DNA of 64,000 nucleotides from Bremerella alba. GTDB lineage: Bacteria > Planctomycetota > Planctomycetia > Pirellulales > Pirellulaceae. Positions 35,674-44,547 of this stretch are shown here, piece by piece. Location of the stretch: the NCBI RefSeq assembly GCF_013618625.1, contig NZ_JABRWO010000002.1:310001-374000 (forward strand), read 5' to 3'. Every line of letters begins with the position of its first letter. Within the stretch, counting starts at the first letter, position 1. The notes beneath the pieces are model-generated. The model made no database searches. It saw nothing but the letters and a program-made list of their open reading frames with translations, and was not told where the DNA came from. Position numbers and translations under genes: made by a program.

Positions 35674-36673
35674 GAGCGCATCTCATAGCCCTGTAGCGCA
35701 CCCACAGTGTCGGAAGTAGTTGAGGCATTCGGTCGAAGTGAAGCGATCTAGGACTTGGCCCAGAAAGTTCCAAAGCCCTTCGATGGTTCGTTCCTCACGG
35801 CTGCGGACAAGCCATTTCAGCTTGGAGAAGACCAACTCGATTGGGTTCAGGTCGGGGCTGTAAGGTGGCAAGTAAACGAGTCTGGCACCAGCAGTTTCGA
35901 TCGCCTCACGAACGCCTGCTCGCTTGTGACTGGCCAAGTTGTTCATCACCACTACATCGCCTGGCTTCAGCGTGGGCACCAGTTGTTGTTGGACGTAGGC
36001 CAGAAACAGGTCGCCGTTCATGGGATCATCGATGACCGTTGGAGCGGTTAGGCCTTCGTCCCGTAAGGCAGCGAGGAAGGTGGTCGTTTTCCAATGGCCG
36101 TGTGGCACCTTGGCGACAACCCGCGAGCCTCGCCGACTGCGACCATAGGTCCGCGTCATCTTCGTGTTGACGCCTGTTTCATCGATAAATACGAGCCGCC
36201 GAGGATCGATTCCCAGCATCACCACTTGCCACCAGGCTCGGCGATCTTGCTCGGCCGCATGGATTACTTTTTTTGAGGGTCAACCGAAGCGTTCGCAGGG
36301 CTCGCGATAAAGTCTGAACGCTGATGTCTATTCCCAACGATTCCCGCAGTTCACGAAGCGTGATGTCCGACTTTTCAGCAACCAGCTTTTCAATTTCCTC
36401 CGCCAGCGGCAACCACTTTGGTTGCACGCGATTGCGGCTGGATCCTGGCGAGACCTCTCCCAGTTCTCGCCGTCGCAGCTTCAGCCTTCGCACCCATGAC
36501 TCGCTGACGTCGTACTTCAACGCAACTAACCGGGTAGTCACTCCCGCATCGACATCCATGAGAATCCGCTCGCGTAAATCAATCGAATAGGCTTTCATGA
36601 TAATCACCTCCTAGGTGATTGCCTGTTCTACCTAAACTCTGTCGATGGCGTTAGAGGGTTTTGGGAAATGCTC
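35674..36673 (-). mobile_element. IS630-family insertion sequence, 1000 bp, flanked by TA
   Basis: Imperfect inverted repeats of about 29 bp bound the element: GAGCGCATCTCATAGCCCTG inward from 35674 and GAGCATTTCCCAAAACCCTC on the other strand from 36673. TA flanks both sides (35672-35673 and 36674-36675), the duplicated target typical of the IS630/Tc1-mariner superfamily. The right TA forms the first two bases of the TAG stop of the esterase gene. The only genes inside are the two transposase frames. Confidence 0.85.
35683..36598 (-). CDS. IS630 transposase in two frames joined at an A7 run
   Basis: The first frame (start 36598 behind the near-perfect GGAGGTGATT) encodes the helix-turn-helix half, [20 protein letters not shown] to TLRLTLKK. 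At an A7 run (36268-36274, minus strand) the reading must move to the +1 frame to continue as [25 protein letters not shown] and on to the DDE domain. Frameshift- or slippage-based fusion is well known in IS630 elements. Catalytic Asp in VFIDETG and Glu in NPIELVF are present, but the middle Asp, usually VMDN, is Asn here ([11 protein letters not shown]). This copy may therefore be inactive. Confidence 0.82.
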
Positions 36674-38847
36674 TAGTCGACGGCTGCCTCAAGCCAGCGC
36701 AGTAAAGCATCCTGCTGAGTGCTCTGAAACCTGCAGATGTCGTCTGGGGTCAGAAAGGTCATTTCACGGCTGTCCTGCCATGATGCTCTGGCCTTCTTGG
36801 TGCACGATTTCAAATCGTCATGGTCGGCAAAGCGATCGCGTTTCGGAGCGTAAATGAGACACTTGCGCGGCGCGATCAGTCCGAGAACGTCTTCGTAGTC
36901 GTAGGGAATCCCTTCCTCATTGCCATGGTACAAACCCAGCTTGGGCATGAGGGCATGCCATTGCCAGAACCGACGGATTCCACCGGTTGGCTTGGAATCG
37001 CCATCGGATCGCATCGGCGTGAAACCGCTGAAACAGGCGATTCCAGCGATTCGCTCGTCGAGCGCTGTGGCATAGAGCCCGACCATTCCGCCGTAAGCGA
37101 AGCCGCAAATGTAGATTTTCTTCGGATCAGTCGGCGGAACCGGTTCCGCAGTGATACCTTTTCCATCGACTAGAAAATCGATCACCTTGCTTACATCGTA
37201 CACTGCCCGACCCAGCCGAGACCAAGCAGGGTGCTCGTCATAGAAGCCAACGGCATCGGTCAGGTGGTCCCCAAAACCAAACTGGTCGTACATGACGACC
37301 TTGTACCCTTGCTGGGCGAGTCGATAATAGACGGTTGTTCCCTGAACGCCGTACCCCTCGTTGCTACCGTGTGAATAATTCCAAGGATGCAACCATACCA
37401 CCGTCGCTTTGAACTGCGTGCGATTGGGATTAAAGAAGATATTGCCGTGCATCTTGCCGCTGAAACTGAAGGGAACGCGTTGGATTCCTCCCGGGTTCCA
37501 TCGGTCTCGAGAGGAATCGGCAACCCCCAACTCGCTTCCGCTCTTGATGTGATACTCCCCAGCGGACTTGATCGAAGAGGAGGGCTCGCCCAGCATCCAC
37601 TCGATCTTTTGTCGAACCGACGCCTGCGGTGCGATGGTCAGGTCCGATCTTCGTTGGCTTGCCTTCCAGGTATTCCAATCAAAAGCATGCAGCAGCACTT
37701 CTGGGAAATCGGACTGCTTGGCTTCGCTCCGGCCAAAGGCCATGTCAAAGTAATCGAGGTTGTGCTGAACCTGCTCGTTTGTGATCGGGCCGTGATTTCC
37801 TTTGCGATAACTCAAGCAAATGTTTTCCGACTTGCCGTATAGGTCCCATGCTTTCTTGGCATTCAGGTAACTGCGTTCGACACCAAAAGTTGGATCGCCG
37901 CCGTCGTTGTAGGCGGTATCAATCATCAGGTGGCGCGGGGCGATGCAGGCAATCAACGCATTGCTTGCAATGGGAAGCTCATTCTCACGCCCCTGAAAAT
38001 CCTTGAGGCTTTTAAGCGCCCACGCCGAGGGAAAGTCCTCCGGAGTCTCCATAAAAGTCTCGCGTCCGGTGAATCGGTAGGGGCTCGCTGCCGGTGACCC
38101 GGAACTTCTGGCAACGACGCAGGTGATGCGCTGGTCGAATGCCGCCGCATAGATTGACTGTTTGCCGTATCGGGAAAATCCCGTCATACCGACCGCCTTG
38201 TCATCGATGGGGTACCCCGATGTTGGGCTAAGAAGGTAGTCCAGCGTCCGACTAGCCAACCAGGCCTGAATGCCCAGTGACGAAGACCAGGTCGCATCCG
38301 GATATTCCTTCTGGAAGGTTCGCCAGACATTCTCGTATTCGGGATAGTCTGGCTCTCGATGATGCGTATCCAGGCCCGGAAAAAGGCAAACGATGTAGCC
38401 TCGCTTCAGCGCTTCTTTACCCCAATTGTCTTTTTGATAAAAGCGGGGCGAGGTTATCAGTAGTGGCTTCGCCGTGACGTCCGCAGGGTCTGGCTCCCAC
38501 ACTTCAATTTCGAACGACCTCTGATTGGGTGTATCGAATGTAAGGACGATTCGTTTACGTGTTGAACCATCCGCGGAAGCCTGGGTACTGATCACTTCCG
38601 CAGAAAGTAACGACGGTACTTCTTGGGGGAAATGGCCGATGTAGTAGTCACACCAGAGCTTCTTGATTTCCACCTTGCGTGCCTTCCAATCGTCTGTCGT
38701 CTTCACGACCTCGCCATTGAGGCAGGTCATGGCGTCAGGCAGATCAGCGTCAGAATAGCCCGTCCGAGAATTCTCATCCGCATCACAAAGAGCCGTCGAA
38801 AAGAAAACAAATGCGATGCACGGTATGACGTACCTACGTCTTTTCAT
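36673..38847 (-). CDS. Exported two-domain alpha/beta-hydrolase, CE15-like plus degenerate second domain
   Basis: A 724-residue protein with a signal peptide (residues 6-22). The first alpha/beta-hydrolase domain (to about 400) carries GFSRYGK with Ser225, the GxSRxGK pattern of CE15 glucuronoyl esterases, followed by AAAFDQRI; a His-containing GNHGPI and TAYNDGGDPTFG segment fit the rest of the triad. CE15 enzymes cut ester links between lignin or other alcohols and glucuronic acid. The second domain (about 410-720) resembles dienelactone/acetylxylan-esterase hydrolases, but its nucleophile elbow reads GFAYGG with Ala584 in place of Ser, so it is probably not catalytic in the usual way. The stop codon abuts the IS630. 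It is last in a DUF1559-lipoprotein-esterase series. Confidence 0.86.
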   Translation of the reverse strand: MKRRRYVIPCIAFVFFSTALCDADENSRTGYSDADLPDAMTCLNGEVVKTTDDWKARKVEIKKLWCDYYIGHFPQEVPSLLSAEVISTQASADGSTRKRIVLTFDTPNQRSFEIEVWEPDPADVTAKPLLITSPRFYQKDNWGKEALKRGYIVCLFPGLDTHHREPDYPEYENVWRTFQKEYPDATWSSSLGIQAWLASRTLDYLLSPTSGYPIDDKAVGMTGFSRYGKQSIYAAAFDQRITCVVARSSGSPAASPYRFTGRETFMETPEDFPSAWALKSLKDFQGRENELPIASNALIACIAPRHLMIDTAYNDGGDPTFGVERSYLNAKKAWDLYGKSENICLSYRKGNHGPITNEQVQHNLDYFDMAFGRSEAKQSDFPEVLLHAFDWNTWKASQRRSDLTIAPQASVRQKIEWMLGEPSSSIKSAGEYHIKSGSELGVADSSRDRWNPGGIQRVPFSFSGKMHGNIFFNPNRTQFKATVVWLHPWNYSHGSNEGYGVQGTTVYYRLAQQGYKVVMYDQFGFGDHLTDAVGFYDEHPAWSRLGRAVYDVSKVIDFLVDGKGITAEPVPPTDPKKIYICGFAYGGMVGLYATALDERIAGIACFSGFTPMRSDGDSKPTGGIRRFWQWHALMPKLGLYHGNEEGIPYDYEDVLGLIAPRKCLIYAPKRDRFADHDDLKSCTKKARASWQDSREMTFLTPDDICRFQSTQQDALLRWLEAAVD

Positions 38848-38988
38848 CTCAAAACCTATAACCTGGTTCCCTGGCATCACCCTTGAGCAGACAAACGAGG
38901 ATGCGAGCACTTCAATTGCTCTAAGAGCACTTCACCGTGAAATGTGCCCCCGGCGGGGACACAACGTTCGTAGAATCAGCAATCGCTT

Positions 38989-39411
38989 TCAAGGAGCCAT
39001 TTGAATGTCAAAGACCTGCGGGCCAGCCCCAACGGCAAACTCTAATTGGCTGGTTGCAAAGTCTTGATACTTGGTCGGAATATCAGACCGTTTAGGGGCC
39101 TTGTATGAGCGTGCCTCACTTTCGGCGACATCCTCAGTCACCGGCATTACCGTCACCTTGTAAGTCCCATTGGGAATCCCTTGGCCGTGCTGGCTTCCCA
39201 ATTGATAGGAACCATCTTCTCCAAGTACGGCACTTGCCCCAAAACCCGAATCCGACATAAAGCAAACGACGCCGTCGGAAACAGGTTGTCCATCAAAAGT
39301 AACGGTGCCGGAGACTTTGGATATTTCCAAATCAGACGTATTGCAACCGCAAAATGCCAAACCCGAAACAACCAAGCACAAGCCAGCAACCGTACGTACA
39401 CTTGTCACCAT
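38989..39411 (-). CDS. Small lipoprotein with transthyretin/carboxypeptidase-regulatory-like fold
   Basis: A 140-residue lipoprotein; the lipobox LAFCGC places the lipidated Cys near residue 23. The body starts EISKVSGTVTFDGQPVSDGVVCFMSD and ends with a beta strand (GPQVFDIQMAP), as in the other cassette lipoproteins. ATG at 39411 has GGGGAG upstream and is preferred over a start nine codons earlier. It lies 75 bp after a DUF1559 gene and 140 bp before the esterase gene, all on the minus strand. Confidence 0.87.
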   Translation of the reverse strand: MVTSVRTVAGLCLVVSGLAFCGCNTSDLEISKVSGTVTFDGQPVSDGVVCFMSDSGFGASAVLGEDGSYQLGSQHGQGIPNGTYKVTVMPVTEDVAESEARSYKAPKRSDIPTKYQDFATSQLEFAVGAGPQVFDIQMAP

Positions 39412-39485
39412 CAAAGAGTTCTCCCCGTCAATCAACACCGATCGACCAACGAAATGAATAAAGACGAATTCTATATCGCGTCCAA

Positions 39486-40505
39486 CTAGAGCGGACTGTT
39501 CTCCAAGACCTGACCGTCATCGCGAATACAGATGTTACGCAGTGTCGTCCAATCAACCGTTTCGGCGAGGAAGTTCGTTCCCGCATCGACGCGTAGCACC
39601 ATGGCCCCTCCGGGATGGGCAGAGTGAATCGGCGTGTTACAGCCAGTTTGATGGTTCCCGCCACTTCCGGAGACCAACGTGCGGAATCCAACACCATAAC
39701 GCATCGTCGAGACGTTATAGTAGGCGCCTCGGGTAGATGTCCAGTCGCTGTCGTCAGGGCCGCCAGGGTAACTTCTGTTAAACGTTCCTATCCACGCACC
39801 ACGCCGACTGCTGTTGCGCTGATCGATGTTGCTTCCGCTCGAGTTCACTGTCCAATTTGACTGTTCCGCAACGATGATTGTGTTGGTTGTCCCGTCCGAT
39901 ATTTGAGCCATCCGTAATGACTCGTTGGGAATCAACGAACCATTACTGCACGCATATCCTGAATTGGTGGCAACACAGCGATCCTGACCAGTCGGATCGA
40001 TACTGCTGGTACTCGAAGTGCACGCACCTGCGATTCCGATATAGTCGGTCGTGCTGCATTCAACCGGCCCACTAGGATTCTCCGCGAATTCCGGCAGCGG
40101 GCTGGAGGGGCATTGATAGGCGGTGGCAGGAAATCCTTGCATGACCTCGTAGTTGTGCTGTCGAACTCCCGTCATCGAATTTGAGTCGAAAAGCATGGCC
40201 GATGAGTGGCTAAAATCCAATTGATCGTAGGCGTTATTCTGCTCGAGAAATGGAAGCAGGTGGACCAGGAAATTCGAATGCCAGTAGTATTGAACCCCCA
40301 TCGGAAACTTGAGGTGCGTGTCATGGTAATTGTGAATGGCGATTCCGACCTGACGCAACTTGTTGCTGCAAGACATTCGTCTGGCAGCTTCCCGAGCCTG
40401 CTGAACCGCCGGTAACAACAATGCAATCAAGACTCCGATAATGGCAATTACCACGAGTAGCTCAACTAAAGTAAACCCGGCTAACGATCGAAGTGTTCTA
40501 GGCAT
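39486..40505 (-). CDS. DUF1559 family pseudopilin-like protein, recent duplicate (downstream copy)
   Basis: A 339-residue DUF1559 protein with prepilin leader ([28 protein letters not shown]) and C-terminal [21 protein letters not shown]. It has the same length as the copy at 40834 and differs at only about a dozen or so residues, for example VQYYWHSN against AQYEWHST and [10 protein letters not shown] against [10 protein letters not shown]. Both carry an unusual Ser/Thr/Cys-rich stretch ([11 protein letters not shown]). This copy is followed by the cassette lipoprotein. Near-identity at DNA level shows a recent duplication or gene conversion. Confidence 0.93.
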   Translation of the reverse strand: MPRTLRSLAGFTLVELLVVIAIIGVLIALLLPAVQQAREAARRMSCSNKLRQVGIAIHNYHDTHLKFPMGVQYYWHSNFLVHLLPFLEQNNAYDQLDFSHSSAMLFDSNSMTGVRQHNYEVMQGFPATAYQCPSSPLPEFAENPSGPVECSTTDYIGIAGACTSSTSSIDPTGQDRCVATNSGYACSNGSLIPNESLRMAQISDGTTNTIIVAEQSNWTVNSSGSNIDQRNSSRRGAWIGTFNRSYPGGPDDSDWTSTRGAYYNVSTMRYGVGFRTLVSGSGGNHQTGCNTPIHSAHPGGAMVLRVDAGTNFLAETVDWTTLRNICIRDDGQVLENSPL

Positions 40506-40608
40506 GACAATTCTCGAAAAAGAGGAATGAAAAGTTCCAATGCGAATTTCTTTGCGATTGGAATACTGTCTAGCTTATCTCAGCGACATCCATAGTAAAC
40601 GCGCATAG

Positions 40609-40633
40609 GCGCAAACATCTTTTCTGTTTGCGC
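40609..40633. promoter_or_regulatory. Candidate operator: GCGCAAA-N11-TTTGCGC
   Basis: A perfect 7-bp inverted repeat with an 11-bp spacer, about 104 bp upstream of the DUF1559 start at 40505. The same repeat with the same spacer sits about 106 bp upstream of the other DUF1559 copy. TGCGCA-like half-sites also occur in the promoter region of the neighbouring XylR-type regulator. Confidence 0.6.
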
Positions 40634-40833
40634 ACGGCGGTCGAGATTCAATATAAGCCCCCCAACTATTACCCCGAATAATGCCAAGTAAATCGGGCAG
40701 CTTCTCTTGGAGTTTGAGCAAGAAAGAAAATGCTTCCAGTCTTTGGCTACACTGCCCTATGTCGCCAGGCTGGAAACCATTGTAGTTCGCCAGCCTGAGG
40801 GTGCCGTTCCTAATTGACAGGACGAACGATCCA

Positions 40834-41853
40834 CTAGAGCGGATTGTTCTCCAAGACCTGACCGTCATCGCGAATACAGATGTTACGCAGTGTCGTCCAA
40901 TCAACCGTTTCGGCGAGGAAGTTCGTTCCCGCATCGACGCGTAGCACCATGGCCCCTCCGGGATGGGCAGAGTGAATCGGCGTGTTACAGCCAGTTTGAT
41001 GGTTCCCGCCACTTCCGGAGACCAACGTGCGGAATCCAACACCATAACGCATCGTCGAGACGTTATAGTAGGCGCCTCGGGTAGATGTCCAGTCGCTGTC
41101 GTTAGGGCCACCAGGATAACCTCTGTTAGAAGACCCAATCCACGCACCACGCCGACTGCTGTTGCGCTGATCAATGTTGCTTCCGCTCGAGTTCACTGTC
41201 CAATTTGACTGTTCCGCAACGATGATCGTGTTGGTTGTTCCGTCCGAAATTTGAGCCATCCGCAATGACTCGTTGGGAATCAACGAACCATTACTGCACG
41301 CATATCCTGAATTGGTGGCAACACAGCGATCCTGACCAGTCGGATCGGTACTGCTGGTACTCGAAGTGCACGCACCTGCGATTCCGATATAGTCGGTCGT
41401 GCTGACCTCAGATGGGCCACCTGGATTCTCCGCGAATTCCGGCAGCGGGCTGGAGGGGCATTGATAGGCGGTCGCAGGAAATCCTTGCATGACCTCGTAG
41501 TTGTGCTGTCGAACTCCCGTCATCGAATTTGAGTCGAAAAGCATGGCCGATGAGTGGCTAAAATTCAATTGATCGTAGGCGTTATTCTGCTCAAGAAATG
41601 GAAGCAGGTGGACCAGGAACGTTGAATGCCATTCATATTGGGCCCCCATCGGAAACTTGAGGTGCGTGTCATGGTAATTGTGAATGGCGATTCCGACCTG
41701 ACGCAACTTGTTGCTGCAAGACATTCGTCTGGCAGCTTCCCGAGCCTGCTGAACCGCCGGTAACAACAACGCAATCAGGACTCCGATAATGGCAATCACC
41801 ACGAGTAGCTCAACTAAAGTAAACCCGGCTAACGATCGAATTCTTCTCGGCAT
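40834..41853 (-). CDS. DUF1559 family pseudopilin-like protein, recent duplicate (upstream copy)
   Basis: A 339-residue near-identical twin of the gene at 39486, with the same leader, body and ending. ATG at 41853 is chosen over a start 14 codons upstream because it matches the aligned start of the twin. It follows the XylR-type regulator on the same strand, with a 265-bp gap that carries an inverted-repeat operator candidate. The intergenic 40506-40833 between the twins repeats that gap and even the last codons of the regulator, which fixes the limits of the duplicated unit at about 1.35 kb. Confidence 0.93.
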   Translation of the reverse strand: MPRRIRSLAGFTLVELLVVIAIIGVLIALLLPAVQQAREAARRMSCSNKLRQVGIAIHNYHDTHLKFPMGAQYEWHSTFLVHLLPFLEQNNAYDQLNFSHSSAMLFDSNSMTGVRQHNYEVMQGFPATAYQCPSSPLPEFAENPGGPSEVSTTDYIGIAGACTSSTSSTDPTGQDRCVATNSGYACSNGSLIPNESLRMAQISDGTTNTIIVAEQSNWTVNSSGSNIDQRNSSRRGAWIGSSNRGYPGGPNDSDWTSTRGAYYNVSTMRYGVGFRTLVSGSGGNHQTGCNTPIHSAHPGGAMVLRVDAGTNFLAETVDWTTLRNICIRDDGQVLENNPL

Positions 41854-41958
41854 GACAACTCTCAAAAAAAAGAGGAATGAAAAGTTCCATCGCAAAAGTC
41901 ACTACAATCGCGATGTCGTCTAGCTTATCTCAAAGACAACTGCCGTAAATTCGCATAG

Positions 41959-41983
41959 GCGCAAATATACTTTCTGTTTGCGC
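41959..41983. promoter_or_regulatory. Candidate operator: GCGCAAA-N11-TTTGCGC, second copy
   Basis: Same inverted repeat and spacer length as at 40609-40633, about 106 bp upstream of the DUF1559 start at 41853. The spacer differs at a few bases (TATACTTTCTG against CATCTTTTCTG) while both arms are unchanged. Because the two regions are duplicates, conservation of the arms is only modest evidence. Confidence 0.6.
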
Positions 41984-42118
41984 ACAACGGTCGACATTCG
42001 AGATGAGCCCTGACTATTATCACTAAGAATTGTCATGTGAGTCAGGCAGCTTCTCTTGGAGTTAGAGCAGGAAAGAAAAGTCCTCCAGTCTATGGCAATG
42101 GCCTCTGGCTGCACTGCA

Positions 42119-43291
42119 CTATGGCGACAAGCGAGAACCAAATGTAGTTCGCCAGTCTGAGGGTGCCATTCCAAATTGCTTCTGAAACGATGTCGAGAAA
42201 TGCGCACAGGAGACGAAACCACACGCTTCAGAGACTTCCGAAATTGCCAGAGTCGTTTCGAGCAACAATACCTTTGCTCGATCTAATCTTACGCGACGAA
42301 TTTCTTGCGCCGGAGACCGCCCTAAGTGTTGACGAAAGCGTTGCTCCAGCGATCGCCGTGATACGGGAAATTTCCGGAGCAATTCCTTCACCTGTAACCC
42401 TCGCGACGCTTCGCGGTGGATATATTCCAGGATCGGGAGCAGTTCTTGATCCGATATGGCCAAAATATCGGTGGAATGGCGGGAATGTATTCGAAGAGGC
42501 GAGATAAAGGTCGTTTCTTTGGGTATGGGGGCACCATCCATCAATCGGTCAAGTAACTTAGAGGCCTCCTCACCCAAGGCGTGGCATCCCAATTGAACCG
42601 CGGAAAGACGAGGCCAAGCCAAATTGCAGAGCAGGTCGTCATCATCTCCCGCCAAGATCGCGACTTCGTCGGGGACGCGTAAACCTCCTTGATCACAAAT
42701 CTCAGCAAGCTGTCGTGCCGGGTAGGGATCGGACGCAAACACGCCTAGTGGACGAGGGAGTTCTGCCAGCCATTTCAGGACGTGGTGATTTTCCAGCCTC
42801 CATCCTTGCTGTCCTTCCTTCGCACCGAACAACGAGCAATGAAAGCCCACCTGGCGAACTTTCTGAGCAAAAATTTCGGCCCGCGAATCCGAATAGCGTC
42901 CCAGAGAAGGAGCAAAGCAGGCGAAGTTTTGTAATCCCCTTTCTCGGAAGTGAGCGAATGCCATCTCGGCTCGTTCGTCGTCGTTAGTGGCAACTCGGCC
43001 GACCCAGCGTTCGCCCGGCATCATCGTCGCTACATCGACTGTCGGAAGATTGAATTTCTTAACATGATTGGCCAGCCACTTGGTTCGCAAGTGAACAATC
43101 ACACCTTCACCTGGCCATCCCTTGGGCAAGCAAAGCCGGTTTTGGGAATCTCGAGGGCCGATCAAAATTCGCCAGTGAAACTGTCGGGCATGTTGACCAA
43201 TCGCACTTACGACGGCGCGCCCCCAACTGTCGTCGGTCTCAATCAGGACGGCCACGCGTCGATAGTCTGTTCGGCTTGGTGACTGGTTCAT
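42119..43291 (-). CDS. XylR-type transcriptional regulator
   Basis: A 390-residue regulator of the same type as those at 4588 and 22739. The sensor part begins YRRVAVLIETDDSWGRAVV and includes VATNDDERAEMAFAHFRERG; the C-terminal AraC domain includes PVSRRSLEQRFRQHLGRSPAQE and CGFVSCAHFSTSFQKQFGMAPSDWR. Starts at 43291 or 43321 are both possible. It diverges from the DgcN/DgcA gene pair and precedes the DUF1559 twins on its own strand, so it may control both directions. TGCGC-rich half-sites occupy the shared promoter region. A decayed copy of its last 20 or so codons lies at about 40760-40815. Confidence 0.92.
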   Translation of the reverse strand: MNQSPSRTDYRRVAVLIETDDSWGRAVVSAIGQHARQFHWRILIGPRDSQNRLCLPKGWPGEGVIVHLRTKWLANHVKKFNLPTVDVATMMPGERWVGRVATNDDERAEMAFAHFRERGLQNFACFAPSLGRYSDSRAEIFAQKVRQVGFHCSLFGAKEGQQGWRLENHHVLKWLAELPRPLGVFASDPYPARQLAEICDQGGLRVPDEVAILAGDDDDLLCNLAWPRLSAVQLGCHALGEEASKLLDRLMDGAPIPKETTFISPLRIHSRHSTDILAISDQELLPILEYIHREASRGLQVKELLRKFPVSRRSLEQRFRQHLGRSPAQEIRRVRLDRAKVLLLETTLAISEVSEACGFVSCAHFSTSFQKQFGMAPSDWRTTFGSRLSP

Positions 43292-43337
43292 GGAGAGATT
43301 CGTTGGAGCGTAACCGGACATGCACGCAAATCACTAC

Positions 43338-43373
43338 TGCGCATATATAAAAATATCCTGCGCTTCTGCGCAT
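43338..43373. promoter_or_regulatory. Cluster of TGCGC half-sites in divergent promoter
   Basis: TGCGCAT at 43338-43344 and 43367-43373, with CTGCGCT at 43358-43364 between them, lie between the divergent regulator and DgcN-like genes. They resemble the arms of the GCGCAAA inverted repeats upstream of the DUF1559 twins and may be binding sites of the same regulator. Confidence 0.4.
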
Positions 43374-43449
43374 TCTCATTATGGCTTGGACCGTCTACGA
43401 TTCAACACACAAGTTTTGTTCGTTACTTCCAGGCTTGAAAACACATCCG

Positions 43450-44547
43450 ATGAAACTAACTGTCAAACCGAATTCAAAAGCGGATCAGTCGCTCCTTCGC
43501 ATCCAGTCGCATCGACGGATCATTATTCTGACCGATGGTTTTTCCAGCCCATTTCTCGCTAAGACGGCAATCAGTTTGATACGGTATCGGGGTGATCATG
43601 TCGCTGCGGTCCTGGAAACGGTTGCCGATGGCGAGAATGCTGAGGATGTTTTTGACATAGGTGAATCGATTCCCCTTATTTCCAGCTTGCAGGAAGCACC
43701 GGATGCCGACGCGATCTATATCGGGATTGCACCACCCGGTGGCAAACTGCCCGGTGATTGGCGTGATCTGTTGAAACAAGCAATTCGGAAACGTCTCGAC
43801 ATCGTTTCCGGTTTGCACGATTTTCTCACCGATGATGATGAATTGATCGTGCTGGCCCAAGAGCATCGTTCGCAATTGATCGACGTTCGCCGCAACCAAT
43901 ATCGTGACATTGCCGATGCCCAGCCCTTTCGCGAAGGGTGTGTTCGTATTCATACCGTCGGCCAGGATTGTTCCCTTGGTAAGATGGTTACGACTTTGGA
44001 AGTCGAGCGAGGGCTCGCGGAACGAGGTGAAAGTGCCGCGTTTGTGGCGACTGGCCAGACAGGCATTATGATCTCCGGTCATGGCGTGCCGATCGATTGT
44101 GTCGTCTCCGATTTCGTCAATGGTACGATCGAACATCACATCCGACAGGTGGAAACTCACGATTTCCTGCTGATCGAAGGGCAAGGAAGCATTGGGCATC
44201 CCGCCTATTCCTCGGTAACCGCCGGACTGCTCCATGGTTCAGCACCTCACGGCTTGATTTATTGCTACGAAGCAGGCCGGAGCCATATAGGCGGGATCGA
44301 ACACTTTCCGTTGCGTTCACACCAAGAACTGATTCACGCCTATGAAATGTTGGCGAATTTGCGTCATCCGTGCCGGATCATCGGTGTCGCCGTGAACACA
44401 CGCAACTTGACCGAAGAGCAAGCTTACACTGAGTTAGCCAATGCCCACGAGACGCTAGGACTTCCCGTTTGCGATGTCTATCGCACCGGGGCTAGTCCCT
44501 TGGTGGACGCCGCCATAAAACTACGCCAGGAGGTGCTGAGCCGATGA
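43450..44547 (+). CDS. dgcN: DUF1611 protein, probable D-glutamate N-acetyltransferase (DgcN)
   Basis: A 365-residue DUF1611 protein with a Rossmann-like N-terminal part and a P-loop domain containing VGQDCSLGKMVTTLEVERGL (Walker A-like, near residue 175) and a downstream LLIEGQGSIGHPAYS segment. In marine proteobacteria and haloarchaea, DUF1611 proteins named DgcN N-acetylate D-glutamate, and the partner DgcA racemises the product to the L form. Here the next gene encodes exactly such an enolase-superfamily epimerase and overlaps by 4 bp, so the assignment is supported by family and context. ATG at 43450 drops a 23-residue extension of doubtful quality. Confidence 0.8.
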   Translation: MKLTVKPNSKADQSLLRIQSHRRIIILTDGFSSPFLAKTAISLIRYRGDHVAAVLETVADGENAEDVFDIGESIPLISSLQEAPDADAIYIGIAPPGGKLPGDWRDLLKQAIRKRLDIVSGLHDFLTDDDELIVLAQEHRSQLIDVRRNQYRDIADAQPFREGCVRIHTVGQDCSLGKMVTTLEVERGLAERGESAAFVATGQTGIMISGHGVPIDCVVSDFVNGTIEHHIRQVETHDFLLIEGQGSIGHPAYSSVTAGLLHGSAPHGLIYCYEAGRSHIGGIEHFPLRSHQELIHAYEMLANLRHPCRIIGVAVNTRNLTEEQAYTELANAHETLGLPVCDVYRTGASPLVDAAIKLRQEVLSR

